Assembly: GCA_963830565.1 (NCBI GenBank)
Contig: CAWHMO010000017.1
Location: forward strand, 39,743 to 103,742
DNA from: DATFDN01 sp963830565
GTDB lineage: Bacteria; Pseudomonadota; Alphaproteobacteria; Acetobacterales; Acetobacteraceae
Direction of reading: 5' to 3'
Length of the DNA: 64,000 nucleotides
In this document: positions 34,897-45,355 of the stretch, in pieces
Position numbering within the stretch: the first letter of the stretch is position 1
How the letters are laid out: each line of letters opens with the position of its first letter
Translations under genes and position numbers: made by a program
Notes under the pieces: generated by a model
What the model saw: the letters and a program-made list of their open reading frames with translations, nothing else
Database searches by the model: none
Told to the model about the DNA's origin: nothing

Positions 34897-35510
34897 TGCC
34901 GCAAGAGGAGACGCTGGCGCGCATCCCGTTCTGGTTCCTGCGTCACGGCGAGACCGACTGGAATGCGCGCGGGCTTTCCCAGGGCAACGTCGATATCGCG
35001 CTCAACCCGACCGGGCTCGCTCAGGCCCGGTCGGCGGCGGAGCTGCTGCGCAACCGGGGCATCAGCACGATCGTCACCTCGCCGCTGTCGCGCGCGCGGG
35101 TCACGGCGGAGATCGCGGCCGAGGCGCTGCGGCTTCCGGTGGCGATCGACGATGGGCTGCGCGAGGTGGCCTTCGGCGTGCAGGAGGGCCAGCCGATGAC
35201 CGAATGGTTCGCAAGCTGGGTCGCCGGGGAGTGGACGCCGGACGGCGCCGAGACCTTCGCGCAACTGCGCGCCCGCGCCGTGGCCGCCGTCAATCGCGCT
35301 ATCGCCCGTCCGCCTGCCGTGCTGGTCGTCGCGCACGGAGCGATGTTCCGGGCACTGCGCTCCGCGATGGGGCTGGAGCCGAATGTCCGCACGCGCAACG
35401 CCGTCCCGTTCTGGTGCGAGCCGGGACCGGATGGCGCGGCATGGGATTCTGCGGCCCGCCGTCGCGGGCATGCCTCTGACGATGGCCGGGTGAACTCATG
35501 GACACTCTGA
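34896..35510 (+). CDS. Histidine phosphatase family protein (phosphoglycerate mutase-like)
   Basis: 204 residues from an ATG overlapping the GST stop (TGATG). The catalytic RHG is in FWFLRHGETDWNARGLSQGN, the partner Arg/Glu regions are in TSPLSRARVTAEIAAEA and LREVAFGVQEG, and the second His is in VLVVAHGAMFRAL. Substrate not determinable; relatives act on small phosphate esters such as alpha-ribazole phosphate or sugar phosphates. The 3' end overlaps the next gene by 13 bases. Confidence 0.9.
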   Translation: MPQEETLARIPFWFLRHGETDWNARGLSQGNVDIALNPTGLAQARSAAELLRNRGISTIVTSPLSRARVTAEIAAEALRLPVAIDDGLREVAFGVQEGQPMTEWFASWVAGEWTPDGAETFAQLRARAVAAVNRAIARPPAVLVVAHGAMFRALRSAMGLEPNVRTRNAVPFWCEPGPDGAAWDSAARRRGHASDDGRVNSWTL

Positions 35511-36526
35511 CGTTTCCGCACGCCGAAGCTCCGCCGCCGGGCGGGGTGCGCCCGATCGCACCGGGCGTGTTATGGCTCCGCCTGCCCCTGCCCTACCGGC
35601 TCGATCACGTGAACATCTATCTGATCGAGGAGGATGGCGGCTGGTGCGCCGTCGATTCCGGCCTCGGCGACAGACGGTGTCGGGAGTTGTGGGAGGCAGC
35701 CCTTGCCGGCCCGCTCTCCGGCGGCCGTCTCACCCGATTGATCGTGACGCACTACCATCCCGACCATGTCGGGCTCGCTGGCTGGCTCGCCGACCGATTC
35801 GACCTGCCGCTGCTGATGCCGCGGCCCGAGTATCTCTACTCCCTGGCCTTGCAGCACGCACCCGGCGATCTCGGCGCCGACATGCACCGGCCGTTCTTCC
35901 AGCGCCACGGGCTGGATTCGGAAACCACCGAGCTGGTGCTCAGCCGCGGCCACGAATACCTGCGCCAGACCAGCGGCGTGCCTACGACCTACACTCGCCT
36001 GAAGCACGGCGACACGCTGCGCATCGGCGAGCGACGCTTCCAGGTGCTGACCGGAGGCGGACACGCGCTGGAACAGGCAATGCTGGTGCGCGCCGAGGAA
36101 GGACTGTTCTTCGCCGCCGACCAGGTGATCGCCCGGATCTCACCCAATGTCAGCGTCCATGCGATGGAGCCGGATTTGGACGCGCTCGGCATCTATCTCC
36201 GCTCGCTGCGCGGGATCCGCGACACCGTCGATCCCGACGTGCTGGTGCTTCCCGGACACGGGCTGCCGTTCGTGGGGCTGCACACGCGCATCGACGAACT
36301 GGCCCAGCACCACGCCGCACGCTGCGCGATGATCGCCGAGGCGTGCCGTGCCGCGCCGCTCTCCGCGGCGGGGCTCATCCCGCTGGTGTTCCCGCGCGCG
36401 CTGGACCCGCACCAGACGGGCTTCGCCTTCGGGGAGATCCTGGCGCATGTGAACTACATGCTGGGACGCGGCGAGCTTCGCGAGGAGCATGGGCTGGACG
36501 ACGTGGCGCGGTATCGCGCGGCCTGA
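35498..36526 (+). CDS. MBL fold metallo-hydrolase
   Basis: 342 residues. The zinc-binding motif is THYHPDHVGLAGWLAD, with further ligands in GGGHALEQAMLV and a late LPGHGLPFVGLH. The C-terminal ~90 residues form a winged-helix-like tail seen in LACTB2-like members. Overlap with the phosphatase gene suggests co-translation. Likely hydrolyses a thioester, phosphodiester or lactone; which one is not evident. Confidence 0.85.
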   Translation: MDTLTFPHAEAPPPGGVRPIAPGVLWLRLPLPYRLDHVNIYLIEEDGGWCAVDSGLGDRRCRELWEAALAGPLSGGRLTRLIVTHYHPDHVGLAGWLADRFDLPLLMPRPEYLYSLALQHAPGDLGADMHRPFFQRHGLDSETTELVLSRGHEYLRQTSGVPTTYTRLKHGDTLRIGERRFQVLTGGGHALEQAMLVRAEEGLFFAADQVIARISPNVSVHAMEPDLDALGIYLRSLRGIRDTVDPDVLVLPGHGLPFVGLHTRIDELAQHHAARCAMIAEACRAAPLSAAGLIPLVFPRALDPHQTGFAFGEILAHVNYMLGRGELREEHGLDDVARYRAA

Positions 36527-36532
36527 ACCCTC

Positions 36533-37294
36533 TCAGCGCGGCGCCATGCGCAGCGCCCCGTCCAGCCGGATCGTCTCGCCGTTCAGGAACCGGTTGGCCG
36601 CGATGTGCAGCACCAGCGAGGCAAACTCGTCCGGCCGCCCGAGACGGGACGGGAACGGGACCGAGGCGGCGAGACCCTGACGCAGTTCGTCCGGCAGTCC
36701 CTTGAGCATCGGCGTCTCGATCAGGCCCGGCGCGATCGTCACCACGCGCACGCCCGACCGGGACAGCTCGCGCGCGGCCGGCAAGGTCAGCCCGACCACG
36801 CCGGCCTTCGAGGCGGCATAGGCAGCCTGCCCGATCTGGCCCTCGTACGCGGCGATCGAGGCGGTATTCACGATCACCCCCCGCTCCTCATCCTCCAGCG
36901 GATCAAGGCCGATCATGTCGGCGGCGGCCAGGCGGAGCATGTTGAAGGTGCCGATCAGGTTGACGCGGATCACCTGCTCGAAGGCGGCCAGGGCGAGCGG
37001 GCCTTCGCGGCCAACGATCCGCCCGGCATTGCCGATGCCGGCGCAATTGACCAGCAGCCGAGCCGGGCCGTGGGCGTCGCGCGCGCGCGCGATCGCGGCC
37101 TCCGCCGAAACGGCGTCCGCCACGTCGCAGGCCACCGCGAGACCGTCGGTCAGCCGTGCGATGGTCTGGGCGGCGGCCTCGTTGCGATCCAGCACCGCCA
37201 CTCTGGCGCCGGCTTCGGCCAGCGCCTCGCACGTCGCCGCGCCCAGCCCCGACCCGCCGCCCGTCACCAGCGCGGCTTGTCCTTGCAGCTCCAT
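36533..37294 (-). CDS. SDR family dehydrogenase, 3-hydroxyacyl-CoA dehydrogenase type II-like
   Basis: 253 residues. It has the Rossmann start AALVTGGGSGLGAATCEALA, the NAG-like LLVNCAGIGNAGRI, Ser in GVIVNTASIAAYEGQIGQAA and the catalytic YAASKAGVVGLTL. A C-terminal RFLNGETIRLDGALRMAPR is typical of HSD10-like 3-hydroxyacyl-CoA dehydrogenases, which oxidise branched and short-chain hydroxyacyl-CoAs. It is convergent with the MBL gene (6 bases) and divergent from the gamma-glutamyltransferase gene. Confidence 0.88.
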   Translation of the reverse strand: MELQGQAALVTGGGSGLGAATCEALAEAGARVAVLDRNEAAAQTIARLTDGLAVACDVADAVSAEAAIARARDAHGPARLLVNCAGIGNAGRIVGREGPLALAAFEQVIRVNLIGTFNMLRLAAADMIGLDPLEDEERGVIVNTASIAAYEGQIGQAAYAASKAGVVGLTLPAARELSRSGVRVVTIAPGLIETPMLKGLPDELRQGLAASVPFPSRLGRPDEFASLVLHIAANRFLNGETIRLDGALRMAPR

Positions 37295-37364
37295 ACCCTG
37301 CCTCCTCTTTGCGCGACGCGTCCCGTATCGAAGAATGGGGCCCGAAACAACGGGGACGCTTCAC

Positions 37365-39053
37365 ATGACCGATTGGCGCGCGCGCACCGCGATCCGCTTC
37401 ACGCCCGAGAAGTCGCCCGCGCGCGGCGCGCGGGGAATGGCGGTGACGAATCATCCGCTCGCCTCCTCGGCGGTCGCCGAGATGCTGGCCGCGGGCGGCA
37501 ACGCGGTGGACGGGGCGATCGCCGGGTTGTTCGCGCTGAGCGTGGTGGAACCGATGATGGTCGGCATCCTGGGCGGCGGGATGTTCCATCTCCGCCTGCC
37601 CGACGGCCGCCACGTCGTGATCGACAACCAGAGCCGCGCGCCGCTTTCGACCGGCTCAAGCACCTACATACCCGATCCGAACGCCGCGCCGGGCACGATG
37701 GACGCCGTGGGGCGGGCGAACGCGCTCGGCCCCAGTTCGGTCGCCTCGGCCGGCAACCTCAAGGGCTGGTGCGAGGTGCTGGAGCGGTTCGGCACCTTCC
37801 CGCTCGCCGACATCATGGAGCCGGCGATCCGCCATGCTGCGCGTGGCTTCCGCGCCACGCCCTTCCTGTCCGATTGCGCCGCCGACTGCGCGGCGGACCT
37901 CGCCGGCGACGCGGCGATCGCGCGCCTGTTCCTGCCCGACGGCCAGCCCGTGCAGGCGGGCGCGCGCGTGGTCATGGGCGATTACGCCGAAACCCTGCGC
38001 CTGATCGCGCGCGAAGGGCCGGCGACGCTCTACGGCGGCGCGCTCGGCACCCGCTACGCCGAGCACATGGCCCGCGCTGGCGGCTACCTCGCGATGGACG
38101 ACCTGACCCTGTACCGCACGGTGGAACGCGAAGCGGTGCGCGGCACCTATCGCGGCCACGAGATCATAGGCCCGCCGCCGCCCTCCTCCGGGCCGCTGCA
38201 CATCATTCAGATGCTCAACATCCTGGAAGCGTTCGATATCGGCGCCTTGGGGTTCGGCACGCCCGAGACGACGCATCTGATGGTCGAAGCGCTCAAGATC
38301 GCCTTCGCCGACCGAGCGGCGGCGACGGCGGACCCCGATTTCGTCGCCGTCCCGGTCGCGACACTTCTGTCCAAGGAATACGCCGCGCGGCGCCGCGCCG
38401 AGATCGACCAAGCGCACGCCCGCGATTTCGCCGCTGGCATCGCGCCAGCGGAATCGTCGCATACAACTCATCTGACCGTCGCCGACGTCGGAGGCATGGT
38501 CGTCGCGGCGACGCAGACCATCAACAGCCTGTTCGGTGCCCGCTTCGTGGTGCCGGGGACGGGCATGATCCCCAACAACTACATGCACCTGTTCACGCCC
38601 TATCCCGGCCGCGCCAACTCCATCGCGCCCGGCAAGCGCGTCACCTCGTCGATGTCGCCCGTGATCGTGCTGCGCGACGGCCGCCCGGTCTATGCGCTCG
38701 GCCTGCCGGGGGGCTTGCGCATCTTCGCCTCCGTGATGCAGGCGCTGATCAACCTGATCGATCACGGCATGACCCTGGCCGAGGCGGTGGAGGCGCCGCG
38801 CCTGTGGACCCAGGGCTTTGCGGTGGAGATGGAAAGAACCTTCGGCGAGGCCGCAGTGCAAGCCATGGAGGCGCGCGGGCACCGTGTCTCGGTGGTGCCG
38901 AACGTCGCCGGGGGGATGTGCGCGATCGCGTTCGAGTCCGACGGCGCCCTGACCGGTGCGGCGTGCTGGCGCGCCGACGGCACCCCGATCGGCCTCGGCG
39001 GCGGCCTGGCGCGGCCAGGCGTCCGGTTCCGGCCGGAGGCGGCGGCGCGGTAA
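37365..39053 (+). CDS. Gamma-glutamyltransferase family protein
   Basis: 562 residues from ATG 37365. It has the Ntn-hydrolase plan: MAVTNHPLASSAVAEMLAAG, then GNAVDGAIAGLFALSVVEPM, the autocleavage/nucleophile Thr in SSHTTHLTVADVGGMVVAAT, and GTGMIPNNYMHLF with SSMSPVIVL and LGLPGGLRIF of the small subunit. No signal peptide is visible, so it may be cytosolic. It cleaves gamma-glutamyl bonds of glutathione or related peptides. A putative TauE exporter follows 7 bases later. Confidence 0.9.
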   Translation: MTDWRARTAIRFTPEKSPARGARGMAVTNHPLASSAVAEMLAAGGNAVDGAIAGLFALSVVEPMMVGILGGGMFHLRLPDGRHVVIDNQSRAPLSTGSSTYIPDPNAAPGTMDAVGRANALGPSSVASAGNLKGWCEVLERFGTFPLADIMEPAIRHAARGFRATPFLSDCAADCAADLAGDAAIARLFLPDGQPVQAGARVVMGDYAETLRLIAREGPATLYGGALGTRYAEHMARAGGYLAMDDLTLYRTVEREAVRGTYRGHEIIGPPPPSSGPLHIIQMLNILEAFDIGALGFGTPETTHLMVEALKIAFADRAAATADPDFVAVPVATLLSKEYAARRRAEIDQAHARDFAAGIAPAESSHTTHLTVADVGGMVVAATQTINSLFGARFVVPGTGMIPNNYMHLFTPYPGRANSIAPGKRVTSSMSPVIVLRDGRPVYALGLPGGLRIFASVMQALINLIDHGMTLAEAVEAPRLWTQGFAVEMERTFGEAAVQAMEARGHRVSVVPNVAGGMCAIAFESDGALTGAACWRADGTPIGLGGGLARPGVRFRPEAAAR

Positions 39054-39060
39054 CCGGGCC

Positions 39061-39807
39061 GTGCAACATCTCCCGATCCTGCTCGGCGCGGGATTCGTGG
39101 CCGGCGCGATGAACGCCGTGGCCGGAGGCGGTTCGTTCGTGTCGTTCCCGGCCCTGCTGCTCGCGGGCGTGCCCGCTGTCGCGGCGAACGCGTCCAGCAC
39201 CGTCGCGCTATGGCCCGGCAGCCTGACGAGCCTCTACGGCTATCGCGGCCGGATCCTGGGCTTGCGCGGCGTGCCGATGCCGGCCTTGCTCGCGATCAGC
39301 GTGGCAGGTGGGCTTGTCGGGGCGCTGCTGCTGCTGTTCACCCCCGAAGGCGCGTTCAACGCGATCGTGCCGTGGCTGCTGCTGCTCGCCACCCTGACCT
39401 TTGCATTCGGCGGGCGCATGGGCGTAGCGCTGCGTCGGCGCATGAGGATTGGCGCCGTGCCTCTGCTGGTGATCCAGTTCGTGCTGGCGATCTATGGCGG
39501 GTATTTCGGGGGCGCCGTGGGAATCATGACGCTCGCCGTCTGGAGTCTGCTGGGCACGGTCAATCTGGCCGCGTACAATCCACTGAAAGTGCTGGTCGTG
39601 AGCGCCTGCAATAGCGTGGCGACGCTGTGCTTCGTGGTCTCGGGTGTGGTCTGGTGGCCGCAGACGCTGGCAATGCTCGTGGCGGCGGCGGTGGGCGGGT
39701 ATGCCGGCGCCCGGCTCGGACGAGTGATAAATCCCGGCCTGGTGCGGATCGCGGTCCTGACGGTCAGCGCGGCGATGACGGCGGTGTTCTTTCGGCGCGC
39801 GTTCTGA
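39061..39807 (+). CDS. TauE/SafE family sulfite exporter / permease
   Basis: 248 residues from GTG 39061. The N-terminal helix reads LLGAGFVAGAMNAVAGGGSF, the hallmark of the TauE/SafE (DUF81) family, and the second repeat has YGGYFGGAVGIMTLAVWSLL. About eight helices are predicted by hydrophobicity. Members export sulfite or sulfoacetate-type anions. Placement after a glutathione-cleaving enzyme hints at sulfur metabolism, but this is inference. Confidence 0.88.
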   Translation: MQHLPILLGAGFVAGAMNAVAGGGSFVSFPALLLAGVPAVAANASSTVALWPGSLTSLYGYRGRILGLRGVPMPALLAISVAGGLVGALLLLFTPEGAFNAIVPWLLLLATLTFAFGGRMGVALRRRMRIGAVPLLVIQFVLAIYGGYFGGAVGIMTLAVWSLLGTVNLAAYNPLKVLVVSACNSVATLCFVVSGVVWWPQTLAMLVAAAVGGYAGARLGRVINPGLVRIAVLTVSAAMTAVFFRRAF

Positions 39808-39949
39808 TCCGTTGGCCTTCGTTGGCGCTCCTCCGCGCACGCTGGCATTGGAGGCCGCCGAAGGAGACATGCCGGCCCCCACGCTCCATGAGGTGCCGGT
39901 TGGGTGCGGACAGTGCCGATGCTTGATGTCGAGTGTCCGCGCTCAGCCG

Positions 39950-40192
39950 CTAGCCGCCGCGGGAGCGGCCCTGGGGGTTGCCCGCGACGGGGACGGAGCC
40001 GCTATTCTTGGCCAGGACGGTGCGATTGTCAGGGCGGGTCGCCATCGTTCTCGGGGCTTGCGCCTGGAGCGCCGCGACGGCGCCGTGCCAGCCGCTCTGC
40101 CAGGGGACGAGGCTGGGAGGGGCGCCCTGGGCGAGGGCAGCGCCGCTGCCGATCAGGGTGAGCAGGGCGGCGGCAGTCACGATCGTCTTCAT
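39950..40192 (-). CDS. Small secreted hypothetical protein, 80 aa
   Basis: ATG 40192 has an AAGGAG site 6 bases upstream, and the product begins with a convincing signal peptide (MKTIVTAAALLTLIGSGAALA). The mature 59 residues (QGAPPSLVPWQSGWHGAVAA and a basic tail) show no known domain. No other gene is seen in the 600-base interval 39808-40407 that holds it; the decayed regulator starts divergently at 40408. Confidence 0.6.
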   Translation of the reverse strand: MKTIVTAAALLTLIGSGAALAQGAPPSLVPWQSGWHGAVAALQAQAPRTMATRPDNRTVLAKNSGSVPVAGNPQGRSRGG

Positions 40193-40407
40193 TTCGATCT
40201 CCTTGGTTGGCCTACCGCTTGCGTCGCGGGGCCTGTCGGGTATCGGTCGCTTTATGGGCGCCTCCGATGCCGCGATGCTCGCCCGCCTTCGCTAGCTGCT
40301 GATGTGCCCGTGTAATTTCTGGGTAAAAGTTCGTTCCCTTCGAAGCGGCCGGTGGCATAGGTAGTCCGCAAGTGTTCTCTGTCCGATTGCCTGGGTGGGC
40401 CGGGAGG

Positions 40408-43400
40408 ATGGCTGACGCGGAGCCGACAGCGCTGCGGTTCGAGGGCTTCACCCTCGATCTGGGCGCGCGCACCCTCGTTGACGCGGGCGGCCAGGACATC
40501 GCCTTGCGGCGTTCGGAGTTCGAGCTGCTGCTCGCCTTCCTCGCCGCGCCTGGCCGCGCGCTCAGCCGCGATCACCTGCTGGAGGCGGTGGCCGGGCGCC
40601 GCTCGGAGCCCTTCGATCGGAGCATTGACGTGCTGGTCGGGCGGCTGCGGCGCAAGATCGAGACGGAGCCGGGCAAGCCACGCCTGATCGTCACGGTGCC
40701 CGGCGTGGGCTACCGGTTCACGGTCAGGCCGCAGCCCGTCTGCGCCGCGAGCGAGGCGGCGCCGGTGGCGGCACAGCTAACAGCGCCTCCAGCCTCCCCC
40801 GAGCGGCGGCAACTGACCATGATGCAGTGCGGCCTGTGCGGGCCGGCCCTGCTCGTCCGCGCTGCGCGACCCGGAGGACTTGCAGCGGCTGCTTGCCGTC
40901 TTCCACGAGCACGCCAAGTCGGCCATCGCTGAGGCGGGCGGCACGGTCGATCGGCTGCTAAGCGACGGGCTTGTGGCCTATTTCGGCTACCCGCAGGCGG
41001 ACGAGCACCAGGCGGAGCGCGCCGTGCGCGCCGCCCTAAGGCTGGTCGAGACAACAGGGCGGATCGGCACCGGCCCACTCGATTGCGCTGCAACTGCACA
41101 TCGGGGTTGCCACCGGGCTCGCGGTGGTAGGTGGCCAGCCCACCGCACTGGGCGAGGCGGCCAGTGTTGCCGCTGGGTTGGCTGCGAGGGCCGAGCCGGA
41201 TGCGGTGCTGATCGCGGCGGGCACGCGCCGGCTCGTGGGCGAGCTGTTCGAGCTACGCGCGTGCGCGCCGATCGCCATGGCGGGCGCCGATGAGCCAGTC
41301 GAAGCCTGGCGGGTGACAGCGGAAGCCGCCGCGGAGAGCCGGTTCGAGGCGTTGCGCGGCGTCACGTTGGCACCCCTGGTCGGGCGCGAGGAGGAGCTGG
41401 AACTGCTGCTGCGGCGCTGGGAGCAGGCCAAAGCCGGAGGCGGCAAGGTCGTGCTGGTCAGCGGCGAGCCCGGCATCGGCAAGTCGCGCCTCGCCCACGC
41501 CCTTCAGGACGCCATCGCGGGGCAGCCCCATGTCGAGTTGCGCCTCTTCTGCTCGCCGCACCACCAGGACAGCGCGCTGTATCCGTTCATCGCGCAACTC
41601 GAACACGCGGCTGGCTTCAGTCGCGGCGACACCGATGAGGCCAAGCTTGCCAAGCTCGACGCGGTGCTCGCCCAATCGGATGGGACAGACGAGGCGATCG
41701 CGTTGATCGCGGAGCTGTTCTCGATTCCGACTGACCAGCGCGAGCGGGTCCAGCGGATGAGCCCGCAGGCGCAGCGCGAGAGGACGCTCGCGGCGCTGCT
41801 GGCGCAACTGGCCGGGCTCGCGGCGCGCCAGCCGGTGCTGGTGATCTACGAGGACGTGCACTGGATCGACCCCAGCTCGCGCGAACTGCTCGATCGGACC
41901 ATCGAGCAGGTGGGGCGCCTGCCGGTGCTGCTGCTGGCGACCTTCCGCCCCGAATTCCAGCCGCCCTGGGCTGGGCAGCCGAACGTGGCCTCTCTCGCCC
42001 TGTGCCGGCTTGGTCAACACGATTCCGCCGCGATGATCGCGGAGATCGCCGGAACGGACGAGTTGCCCCCGGTGATCTCGCAAGAGATCGCCGAATGCGC
42101 GGACGGCGTTCCGCTGTTCATCGAAGAGGTGACGAGGGCGGTTATTGAATCGGGGGCACGGACGGAGGTGCTCTCGGCCATCCCGCGTCCTGAGCTGTCG
42201 GTGCCGGCCACGCTGCATGCGTCTCTCGTGGCCCGGCTCGACCGGCTCGGCCTCGCGGCCAAGGATGTGGCGCAACAGAGCGCGGCGATCGGGCGGGAGT
42301 TCGGCTACGAGCTGGTCGCCGCGATCGCCGAGCGGCCGGAGCCAGAGCTGCGGGAAGCACTCGACCGGCTGACGAGCGCCGGCCTGCTGTTCGCGCGCGG
42401 CGCCCCGCCACAGTCCACGTATCTTTTCAAGCACGCGTTGGTGCAGGACGTGGCCTATAGCATGTTGGTGCGAGCCGCGCGGCAACGGGTACATGCGCGG
42501 ATCGGGGCGGCCCTGGAGCGGCAGTCGCCCGAGATCGCGCAAGCGCAGCCCGAACTGCTGGCGCATCACTTCACCGAGGCCGGAGAAGCGGAGCGCGGCG
42601 GTCGCATATTGACGAGGGCGGGCTGGCTGGCGATGGCGCGATCCGCGATGCGCCGAGGCCGAGACGCTGCACCTGAACAGGGGATTGCACGTGCTGAACC
42701 GCCTGCCTGAGACCGCTTGGCGGCAGAGATCGAGAACTCGATCTCCTGATCGCACTCGGCCGGACGCTGATGGCGACCATGGGTCCTGGAATTCCCGAAG
42801 TCGGCGAAGTTTACGCGCGCGCCCACGGACTCTGGTAACCGGCTCGGACATGTAGGCAAACTTCTGCCAACCTTGCTAGGCGAATGGACGCACTATCAAT
42901 TGCAAGCCAATCTGGAGCGCGCCCGACAGTTGGCGGCCGAGATGCGACAGATCGGCGAAAGCTGCGAGTGACGATGTTGCGCGGCTAACGGGTTACCGAA
43001 CGAGCGGATTTGTCTGTCTGTTCGCCGGAGATTTTTCGGATGCGGTAGCCTTGGAGACCTAAATCGTGGTGCTGCCATCTACAACCCTGTGCAAAGGGGT
43101 TCATTCGAGGAACTCGGGCAGTTTGATTGGACGTGTCAGCTGTTCGGGCCTTTTGCGTCGGGCTACCGTGGTGCCTCGGATATCCGAAGCGCGGCCTGTC
43201 GCTCTGCGCTCCGGCACTCACCGAGAGCACGTGAACGGGCTCGGACTCCTACGCTCTCGTTGCCGCTCTCTGGTGGGTGTGGGGTTCCGGTTGGCTCGCC
43301 CGCTCGGAATTGAAAGGGCTCTGTCGTCACGCAGAAGAACTTGTCGCCTTAGCGACCGAGAACAGGCTTTCCCTTATTACAGGGCTCTCGGACTGGCCGC

Positions 43401-43923
43401 TTGCGGATGGTGTCAGGCTGCCTCCGGAGATGCGAATTCAGGGGTTCGAATGCTGTATGATAGCCTCGCTGGAACGATCGCAACACGAACTGCCCCCATT
43501 TCACGTCGGGTATCGCTTTGATGCTGGCGGACGCCCACCGCTTGGCCGGGCAGCCCAAGGCTGCGCTAGCAGAGCTAGACCGAGCGGTGCGTCACATCGA
43601 AGCGACGGGCGAGCGTATGCTGGAAGCGGAAACGCTTCGCCTGCGCGGCGACCTTCTGATCCTTATCAGGGATGGTATAGCTGCGCGAAGGCGCAGCGCT
43701 TGCGAAGCGCAGCTATCACGCTCGCGCGAGTGGCGCAAAGACGCGAAGCTGTTCGAGCTGCGCGCCGCCACGAGCCTTGCCCGACTGTTGCGCGAGCAGG
43801 GGCGGAGCGCGGAAGCCCGCGACCTGCTTGCTCCGATCTACAACTGGTTCACCGAGGGCTTCGACGACGCAGGAACTGATCGAAGCGAAGGCGCTGCTCG
43901 ATGAGCTAGGGGCCAGAAACTGA
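40408..43923 (+). pseudogene. Decayed winged-helix / class III cyclase-like / AAA ATPase / TPR regulator
   Basis: One ancestral ~1150-residue gene in at least six frame fragments. ATG 40408 opens an OmpR-type winged helix (LRFEGFTLDLGARTLVDAGG ... VPGVGYRFTV). It is followed by a class III cyclase-like domain (ERRQLTMMQCGLCGP, LAVFHEHAKSAIAEAGGTVD, DGLVAYFGYPQADEHQAERA) whose metal-Asp motif is already lost. Next is an AAA domain with Walker A GEPGIGKSRLAHAL and Walker B VLVIYEDVHWIDPSSRELLD. A TPR tail is broken into short pieces (GIPEVGEVYARAHGLW, LMLADAHRLAGQPKAALAEL, SLARLLREQGRSAEARDLLA) ending at TGA 43923. Only 41.1-42.7 kb is a long intact frame. Family members are soluble signal-transducing regulators; this copy is clearly inactive. 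Confidence 0.85.
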
Positions 43924-44472
43924 GACAGGTCCAGGCGTCGATTGCGTCGGCATCGAAGTCGTTGCTATGATTACCCGTTGAGCCGCCGAGATCCTCTCGT
44001 TCAGCACGCCCGCGAAGGCAAGCCACGCGGCGAGCGGTGCCAAGGCCAGCGCGGCTGGGCGGTCCACCTTGCTGGCAAAGCCGAAGCCGCCGAGCGCGGC
44101 TGCCAGCATGGCCCCGATCACGCCAACCCCACCCGCAAGTCGCCGCCCGCCGAAGAAAACCCGGGTCCAGCCGGGTATTCCCAGCACGGCGAGGACCCAG
44201 CCGGCGATCGCGCCGCGACGCGCGGGGCTGGGCGGCGCGGCGAGAAGCCGGGCGCCAGCCACCGCGAGCAGCGCCTCCAGCATGGCCCACACCCCGCCGA
44301 TGACAGAGGCGGGCGGGGTAAAGGACGGCTTGCGGAGCGCCGCGTACCACTCCGCCGTATAGAAATGCGCCGGTTCGGGGCTCCAGCGCCGGGCCAGCAG
44401 CGCCGCCCCGAGCACGGCGCCGCCGGCGAGCAGGCCGGCGGCGGGCACCGACAGACGTGGCAGCTCGGCCAT
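43906..44472 (-). CDS. TspO/MBR family tryptophan-rich sensory protein
   Basis: 188 residues, five predicted helices. The signature region is FYTAEWYAALRKPSFTPPAS with VWAMLEALLAVAGARLL, matching the TspO KPSF.PP...GPVW stretch with some divergence. TspO binds porphyrins and tetrapyrrole intermediates in the outer or inner membrane. Its last ~6 codons overlap the 3' end of the decayed regulator on the other strand. The C-terminal tail after FAGVLNERISAAQ is longer than usual. Confidence 0.8.
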   Translation of the reverse strand: MAELPRLSVPAAGLLAGGAVLGAALLARRWSPEPAHFYTAEWYAALRKPSFTPPASVIGGVWAMLEALLAVAGARLLAAPPSPARRGAIAGWVLAVLGIPGWTRVFFGGRRLAGGVGVIGAMLAAALGGFGFASKVDRPAALALAPLAAWLAFAGVLNERISAAQRVIIATTSMPTQSTPGPVSVSGP

Positions 44473-44481
44473 CAGAGTCTC

Positions 44482-45299
44482 CTATCGAGCTGGCTCGGGC
44501 AGACGCAGCCAAGCCGGGAGGCGCGGCGTCAGCCGTGCGTCGCCGCAGAGGAGCGATGCGTTTCCCAGTGCCTCCAGCCGCAACAGCGCCATCCCCAGCG
44601 TGTCCCGGCCGGAGCGCATCGTCCCCACCTCCACGCCGTCGCGCAAATCGGCGTGCCGGGCGGTGGCAGCTCGCCCGCCACCGCGACCGGCACCAGGCGA
44701 CGCTTGACCAGGCCGCGATACTTCGTCCGTGCCGTCAGCTCCTGGCCCATGTAGCAGCCCTTGCTCCAGGAGACGCCGTTCAGCTCATCGAAGCCCGCCT
44801 CCAGCAGCACCGTCTTCTCGGCCTCGAGGTCGCGCGAGCCGTCGGGCAGGCCGAGGGCGAGGCGGTGTAGGTCGTAGTCCGGCTCGCTCGCATCGGCGGA
44901 CAGCTTCGCGGCGGCGAGCACGCGCCAGCCCGCGTCTTGCAGGCGCGGGTCCAGCGCCGCGAGCACGTCGGACTGGGAAGGCGCGCCATCCCAGGCGGCG
45001 TATACGCTCAGCGCGGCCGGGGCGATCGTCACGGCGGAGCGCAGGCGGTAGCGGGACAGGCGCTGCGCGATCATCGCGGCCTGTCCGGCCTCCACGTCGA
45101 GCAGCAGCTTCCCCCCGTCGCTCAGGATGAAGAAATCCGCCAGCCACTTGCCCTGTGGCGTGAGCAGCGCCGCCCATACGGCACGGCCGGGGGTGGCGGC
45201 TTCGACGTCGTTGGAGACCAGGCCTTGCAGGAATGCCACCCGATCCTCGCCGGCAATCTCGATCACGCTTCGTGCGGGCAGCGGCGCCAATCGTGTCAT
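44482..45299 (-). pseudogene. ygfZ: Folate-binding protein YgfZ / GcvT-like, C-terminal frameshift
   Basis: From ATG 45299 about 220 residues are in frame: LPARSVIEIAGEDRVAFLQG, LLTPQGKWLADFFIL, and the hallmark WSKGCYMGQELTARTKYRGL with the conserved Cys. One base seems missing near 44648; the natural end GVEVGTMRSGRDTLGMALLR ... LRLPEPAR with stop at 44482 is in the next frame. YgfZ supports Fe-S cluster enzymes in a folate-dependent manner. Only the last ~50 residues are affected, so an error or a mild lesion are both possible. Divergent from the glycosyltransferase gene. Confidence 0.85.
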
Positions 45300-45355
45300 G
45301 CTCGCCCAGGTGGGCGCTGGCGCCTGGTGCCGCAAGAAGTGCTACAGACTTGGCG

